Source of the DNA: a virus
Strand: one strand, 5' to 3'
Virus record (IMG/VR): IMGVR_UViG_3300007346_005714
Coordinates: 1 to 24,692 of that record
DNA length: 24,692 nt
This document shows, one piece after another, positions 21,557-24,692 of this stretch (the stretch's first letter is position 1; each line of letters starts with the position of its first letter). The notes beneath the pieces were generated by a model. The model did not search any database. It was not told the origin of the DNA and was given only the letters and a program-made list of their open reading frames with translations. The position numbers and the translations under genes were made by a program.

Positions 21557-22266
21557 AATCCTTCAAATATATAATTAATTTTATTTAACTCATCTTTAAG
21601 ATTTTGATTCACATATGTGGAATCAAAAGATGTATGACTTTTAACTGTAAAATTTAAAGACTTTAACAAGGAGTCAATTTCATTATTTTGATTAGTGGTC
21701 CCAATATATTGATTGGTTGTGTTATTTTCAAAAGTAATATATGCCACTTTACCTAAATAATCTTCAACACCTTTTATTATGTTAAAATCTTCCCCTTGAC
21801 AGTCTATTTTTATCTGTTCAATGTAGTCAATGTTATCCCACACAATAAGGTCTAAAAACTGTGATAATTTAAATTTATTAACTTTAATTTTTTCACTACT
21901 AAAAATATTAGATGGGTATAAACTTGATGTTCCACAATCCCCAACATTTGTTGAATAAAAATCAACATATCCTTCTTCATTACTCAATGCAATTGGTATT
22001 AAATGGAATGAGTCACCTATCTTTTCGATTGGTAATATATTTTTAAAATTACCTTCTCTTGGTATTAATCCTTTTAACATATTTTGAGCTTTTGGATTAG
22101 GTTCAAAACCAAAAACAATAACGTCTTGGTCTGTTTCTAACCATAACTTACTATTTGGTGCGTTATGTGACAGCCCAATATCAATTTTAATCCTTTTAAA
22201 TTTTTTTGGTATTATAATTTTATCATCCTGTAATAATTCTCGTGGTATAAATTCTGTTATTTTCAT
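21553..22266 (-). CDS. FkbM-type methyltransferase
   Basis: 237 residues. SAM-dependent methyltransferase fold of the FkbM type: KRIKIDIGLSHN (24-35) is motif I with the usual D-x-G, VFGFEPNPKA (51-60) carries the acidic residue that binds the SAM ribose followed by the E-P-N-P signature, and IEQIKIDCQGEDFNIIKGVE is the family's signature K-I-D-(V/C)-x-G-x-(E/D) region. FkbM-type enzymes O-methylate sugars or other hydroxyls. It follows GT11-like genes and overlaps both neighbours as ATGA, so it probably methylates the glycan made by this cluster. The gene is clearly more AT-rich than the epimerase gene that follows. Confidence 0.88.
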   Translation of the reverse strand: MKITEFIPRELLQDDKIIIPKKFKRIKIDIGLSHNAPNSKLWLETDQDVIVFGFEPNPKAQNMLKGLIPREGNFKNILPIEKIGDSFHLIPIALSNEEGYVDFYSTNVGDCGTSSLYPSNIFSSEKIKVNKFKLSQFLDLIVWDNIDYIEQIKIDCQGEDFNIIKGVEDYLGKVAYITFENNTTNQYIGTTNQNNEIDSLLKSLNFTVKSHTSFDSTYVNQNLKDELNKINYIFEGL

Positions 22267-23045
22267 ATTATTTGACCGTTTTCATTTAAAAATTTAGTTC
22301 CATCATACCATGAATGTGAAAATGTTTTTCGTGAATATACATATTTATTTTGACCATAAAGGTGTGATGAGTAACTTAAAGAGCTGTTAGCGGTCACTAA
22401 TATATCCGCATAAATCATATGGTAAATAGTCGACAATAAATCGTCGTTTATATGTAAATTAACTTTAAATTTCTCACTAATAAATAAAAAATCATTTTTA
22501 TTCCCTTGTGAGAAAATATGTATATCTAAATCATTCCCATGTATATTTTGTAGATTATCTATGATATTGGTATAGTAATTCTTTTTTTGCTCAGTAAAGT
22601 CGAAATATTCTCTAGAATTCGCGTTACAGGTATCTTGTGAATTTAAAACTCGAATGTGTATAACAACACTCAATTTATCTTTATTGAAATAAAATTCTCC
22701 ATTATATGTAATTCTATTTGATAACTCTTCTATATACTTCCTTTTAGATTTAATATTTTGCTCCCCCCACGTTTTCAATAAAAAACGACTATCTATTAAT
22801 TCTATATTTTGTGATTTACTTGAGGGTAAGTTATAAAATTTGTTAATATTTGAAACGAAAATTTCTTGTGTTTGGTCCGTATTTTGAAAATGTGATAAAT
22901 TAATAAATCCTGGAAAATAAAAATTACAATTTTTTATTCTCGAATACGCGTATCCGTGCAGTTGTAACTGAACCATAGCACCAACACCTTCAGTATTTTT
23001 CCCATCATAATTGACATACACCGTATTAATGTTAGTTTTCGTCAT
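22263..23045 (-). CDS. Fucosyltransferase-like glycosyltransferase (divergent)
   Basis: 260 residues. The C-terminal half carries the fold pattern of fucosyltransferase-type GT-B enzymes: LSVVIHIRVLNSQDTC, where H-I-R replaces the H-x-R-R-G-D of GT11, and IYADILVTANSSLSYSSHLYG (in parts, YADILVTANSS and LSYSSHLYGQ), corresponding to the D-x-x-(I/V)-x-S-N-S-S-F-S-W-W motif, with Tyr in place of Trp. The N-terminal half contains GVGAMVQLQLHGYAYSR, similar to the G-x-G-N-Q-(L/M)-F-Q region but without the Asn-Gln pair. It is therefore a diverged family member with unknown donor. It overlaps the methyltransferase gene as ATGA and lies 39 bases after the GT11 gene. It is AT-rich. Confidence 0.72.
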   Translation of the reverse strand: MTKTNINTVYVNYDGKNTEGVGAMVQLQLHGYAYSRIKNCNFYFPGFINLSHFQNTDQTQEIFVSNINKFYNLPSSKSQNIELIDSRFLLKTWGEQNIKSKRKYIEELSNRITYNGEFYFNKDKLSVVIHIRVLNSQDTCNANSREYFDFTEQKKNYYTNIIDNLQNIHGNDLDIHIFSQGNKNDFLFISEKFKVNLHINDDLLSTIYHMIYADILVTANSSLSYSSHLYGQNKYVYSRKTFSHSWYDGTKFLNENGQII

Positions 23046-23084
23046 GGTTGAAAGTGTTTGAACTTAATTTTCTTAAATCTATTA

Positions 23085-23924
23085 TTATAATATTTTCCAA
23101 TTTTCAGGGTATATATCCTCATCATTTACTGAATCATTTACCGCAAAATTATGAGGGCTAATAATATTTTCATTTTTATTCAAATATGATGCCCACCAAC
23201 TAAAGGTGGAGTTAAATGAGGTTATGCAATAATCAACTTTTTTTATAATCGAAAAAGTTTCAATATCGTCAACATCGTTAACGTATAATATTCGTTTGTC
23301 TTTAATATTTTCTTTACACCAATTTAAATCTGAGTCATAATTTGAGGTTTTACGAGAACCACCAGTAAATAATAATATTGTAGAGTCTTCAGGTATAATA
23401 GAAAGGGCTTGTGTGTGATATTTTTTTAAAATAGAATTATCACTATACTGATTACTCCAACCCGCATTGCGATTAGTCCCATCTGAAACATCTCCTCTTC
23501 TAACATGTAATGAAACCGTTGTATTGTTAAATTTTGATAAATATTCACCACCAAAATCTTCATACTTAGGTATCATTTGAAATTCGTTAAGTAACTCTTC
23601 TCTGATATTTTTATAATAATTAATATTTTGAAAAAATCCAAAATAGTCAGTGTCGTCTGGCATATCATAAACAGATTCAATAAAGTCACGGTTAGATGAA
23701 AATGGTTCATTAAATTTCTGTTTAACTTGAATATTTTTTTTTACGGATGACGGTAATAAAAACAAATCCAACTTATTTTTTTGACCGTGCCAAGACCTAT
23801 TATGTAGATTACTTGGTAATGCAATTTCGTAACCATTTTTTAATGATACAGATTTAAGTAGAGCATACTGAAAAAGTTGGTTTCCAAGTCTACCATAATT
23901 ACCTAACTGACTAAATGTTATCAT
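23085..23924 (-). CDS. Alpha-1,2-fucosyltransferase-like enzyme (GT11)
   Basis: 279 residues, the usual length for GT11. It has the three family motifs: GRLGNQLFQYA (11-21), VSLHVRRGDV (137-146, the H-x-R-R-G-D donor-binding motif) and DYCITSFNSTFSWWASYLN (231-249). These enzymes transfer L-fucose from GDP-L-fucose, alpha-1,2, to galactose or similar acceptors. In this cluster the only sugar-nucleotide enzyme visible that makes a GDP-L-sugar is the GDP-mannose 3,5-epimerase, whose product, GDP-L-galactose, differs from GDP-L-fucose only by the 6-hydroxyl. The enzyme may therefore use L-galactose; the GDP-fucose genes could also lie outside the window. It overlaps the dehydrogenase gene as ATGA. 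AT-rich, with no signal or membrane segment. Confidence 0.92.
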   Translation of the reverse strand: MITFSQLGNYGRLGNQLFQYALLKSVSLKNGYEIALPSNLHNRSWHGQKNKLDLFLLPSSVKKNIQVKQKFNEPFSSNRDFIESVYDMPDDTDYFGFFQNINYYKNIREELLNEFQMIPKYEDFGGEYLSKFNNTTVSLHVRRGDVSDGTNRNAGWSNQYSDNSILKKYHTQALSIIPEDSTILLFTGGSRKTSNYDSDLNWCKENIKDKRILYVNDVDDIETFSIIKKVDYCITSFNSTFSWWASYLNKNENIISPHNFAVNDSVNDEDIYPENWKIL

Positions 23925-24692
23925 AATATGATTTTTACACCTTCGGCAATTGTTCCGATTGGTTGAAACACAATTTTATCACCATAAGTGTTTTTTAAAG
24001 GACTTTCTAATTGTTCTTTTACCTCATCAATATCAATAACGATACATTTATAACCTTCAGATAGTAATGAAAGTAATAAATTTAATTGCTGTGATTCTGT
24101 TAATTGGTCCGTTCCCTTTTTATAGGTTACAGAGTTAAAAACAAAAGTGGTTTCATCTCTGTTAGGGTTTTCCTGAACAAATTTGTTAACCAAATATTTG
24201 TGATGTTCAATATTAAACTTGTCTACCTCTAATGGTAAATTAATCTCCAAACCTACCTTTTCGGCGTGAACTCCTAATGCACGGTTATCTCGTGGTAAAC
24301 ACGGACCACCAAAACCAAATCCATAGTTTAAGTATTTTTTACCGACTCTACTATCATCACCAATGGCGGATAAAACAGTAGATACTTCATCACCAATACC
24401 TGTGTTGTGACAAATCTCACCAATCATATTTGCAAATGAGATTTTAGTGGTTAGGTAACAGTTTACTGAGATTTTAGTAATTTCAGCTGCGGTATTTGTC
24501 ATTACATTAAACTTTGGATTTTCATCATCCATTAATACCTTATAGACATCTTTAACTCTTTCAACCTCTTCCATCGATGAGGTCCCAATAAGAACCATAT
24601 CTGCATATTTTAAACCATTTACGATATCTCCCTGAGCAATAAACTCAGGATTATAACATACGTCCATTCCGTATTCTGAAAGTCTCTCAGTA
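23921..24692 (-). CDS. UDP-sugar dehydrogenase (UDP-glucose 6-dehydrogenase-like), 5' partial
   Basis: The frame is open to the end of the window; the visible part begins TERLSEYGMDVCYNPEF, which continues into the V-P-G-T-T-E-R-L region of the family, so the ATG at 24667 is internal. The NAD-binding N-terminal domain is missing from the window. The catalytic Cys is in GFGFGGPCLPRDNRAL (family G-G-S-C-F-P-K-D), the central helix with TAAEITKISVNCYLTTKISFANM is typical, and the C-terminal domain has SVTYKKGTDQLTESQQLNLL (family F-K-x-x-T-D-D-x-R-x-S). These enzymes oxidise UDP-glucose to UDP-glucuronic acid, or related sugar nucleotides. It starts the glycan gene set and overlaps the GT11 gene as ATGA. 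Confidence 0.9.
   Translation of the reverse strand, partial: TERLSEYGMDVCYNPEFIAQGDIVNGLKYADMVLIGTSSMEEVERVKDVYKVLMDDENPKFNVMTNTAAEITKISVNCYLTTKISFANMIGEICHNTGIGDEVSTVLSAIGDDSRVGKKYLNYGFGFGGPCLPRDNRALGVHAEKVGLEINLPLEVDKFNIEHHKYLVNKFVQENPNRDETTFVFNSVTYKKGTDQLTESQQLNLLLSLLSEGYKCIVIDIDEVKEQLESPLKNTYGDKIVFQPIGTIAEGVKIIL

Noticed and set aside
1-24692. tRNA genes, CRISPR arrays, insertion sequences, attachment sites
   Set aside because: No cloverleaf with a T-loop, no regularly spaced repeats, no transposase or terminal inverted repeats were found by eye on either strand.

Overview
The window is part of the genome of a T4-like tailed phage (myovirus). The diagnostic genes are a gp20-type portal, a gp21-type prohead protease, a gp22-type scaffold, a gp23-type major capsid protein, a gp5-type OB-fold baseplate hub protein and a gp55-type late sigma factor. 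The host is probably a member of the Bacteroidetes. The phage carries its own ribosomal protein bS21 of the Bacteroidetes kind and a DUF4494-like small protein (a family I know from Bacteroidetes). Start codons are preceded by A-rich leaders, with no Shine-Dalgarno sequence at almost any gene, as in Flavobacteriia. The DNA is AT-rich, stop codons are mostly TAA, and I see no tRNA, CRISPR array or insertion sequence. No gene-free stretch is longer than about 140 bases.

Region 1 (1-7941, mostly + strand) is the head module: portal (5' end outside the window), an unknown helical protein, bS21 on the opposite strand, two unknown small proteins, prohead protease, DUF4494-like protein, scaffold and major capsid protein. 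The protease, its scaffold and its capsid substrate lie together. The capsid protein has a clear gp21-type site (I-N-E/A) at residue 60, and similar sites occur near the N-terminus of several otherwise unknown proteins.

Region 2 (7960-10622) is a patchwork of small genes on both strands separated by strong hairpin terminators. It holds a lysine-rich protein, a Cys/Lys-rich multidomain protein coupled to a cupin-like protein, and two short phage proteins.

Region 3 (10149-24692, all - strand) is one long, tightly packed gene string with ten ATGA or TAATG overlaps. In the direction of transcription it reads: nucleotide-sugar dehydrogenase (5' end outside the window), alpha-1,2-fucosyltransferase-like enzyme, a second fucosyltransferase-like protein, FkbM-type methyltransferase, GDP-mannose 3,5-epimerase, PhoH-like ATPase, HAD-like protein, unknown, two glycosyltransferases, late sigma factor, unknown, three baseplate/tail genes, a large beta-rich virion protein and two small genes. 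Sugar-nucleotide and glycan genes therefore run directly into regulation and tail assembly.

A short element, R-TATTTAT-W, lies before at least eight genes, always in the same orientation relative to the gene. It is a candidate late-promoter or translation element for this lineage. The most promising leads are this element together with the AT-hook-bearing late sigma factor, the phage bS21, the protease-cleavable N-terminal tags, and the pairing of a GDP-mannose 3,5-epimerase with a GT11 enzyme, which suggests L-galactose chemistry.
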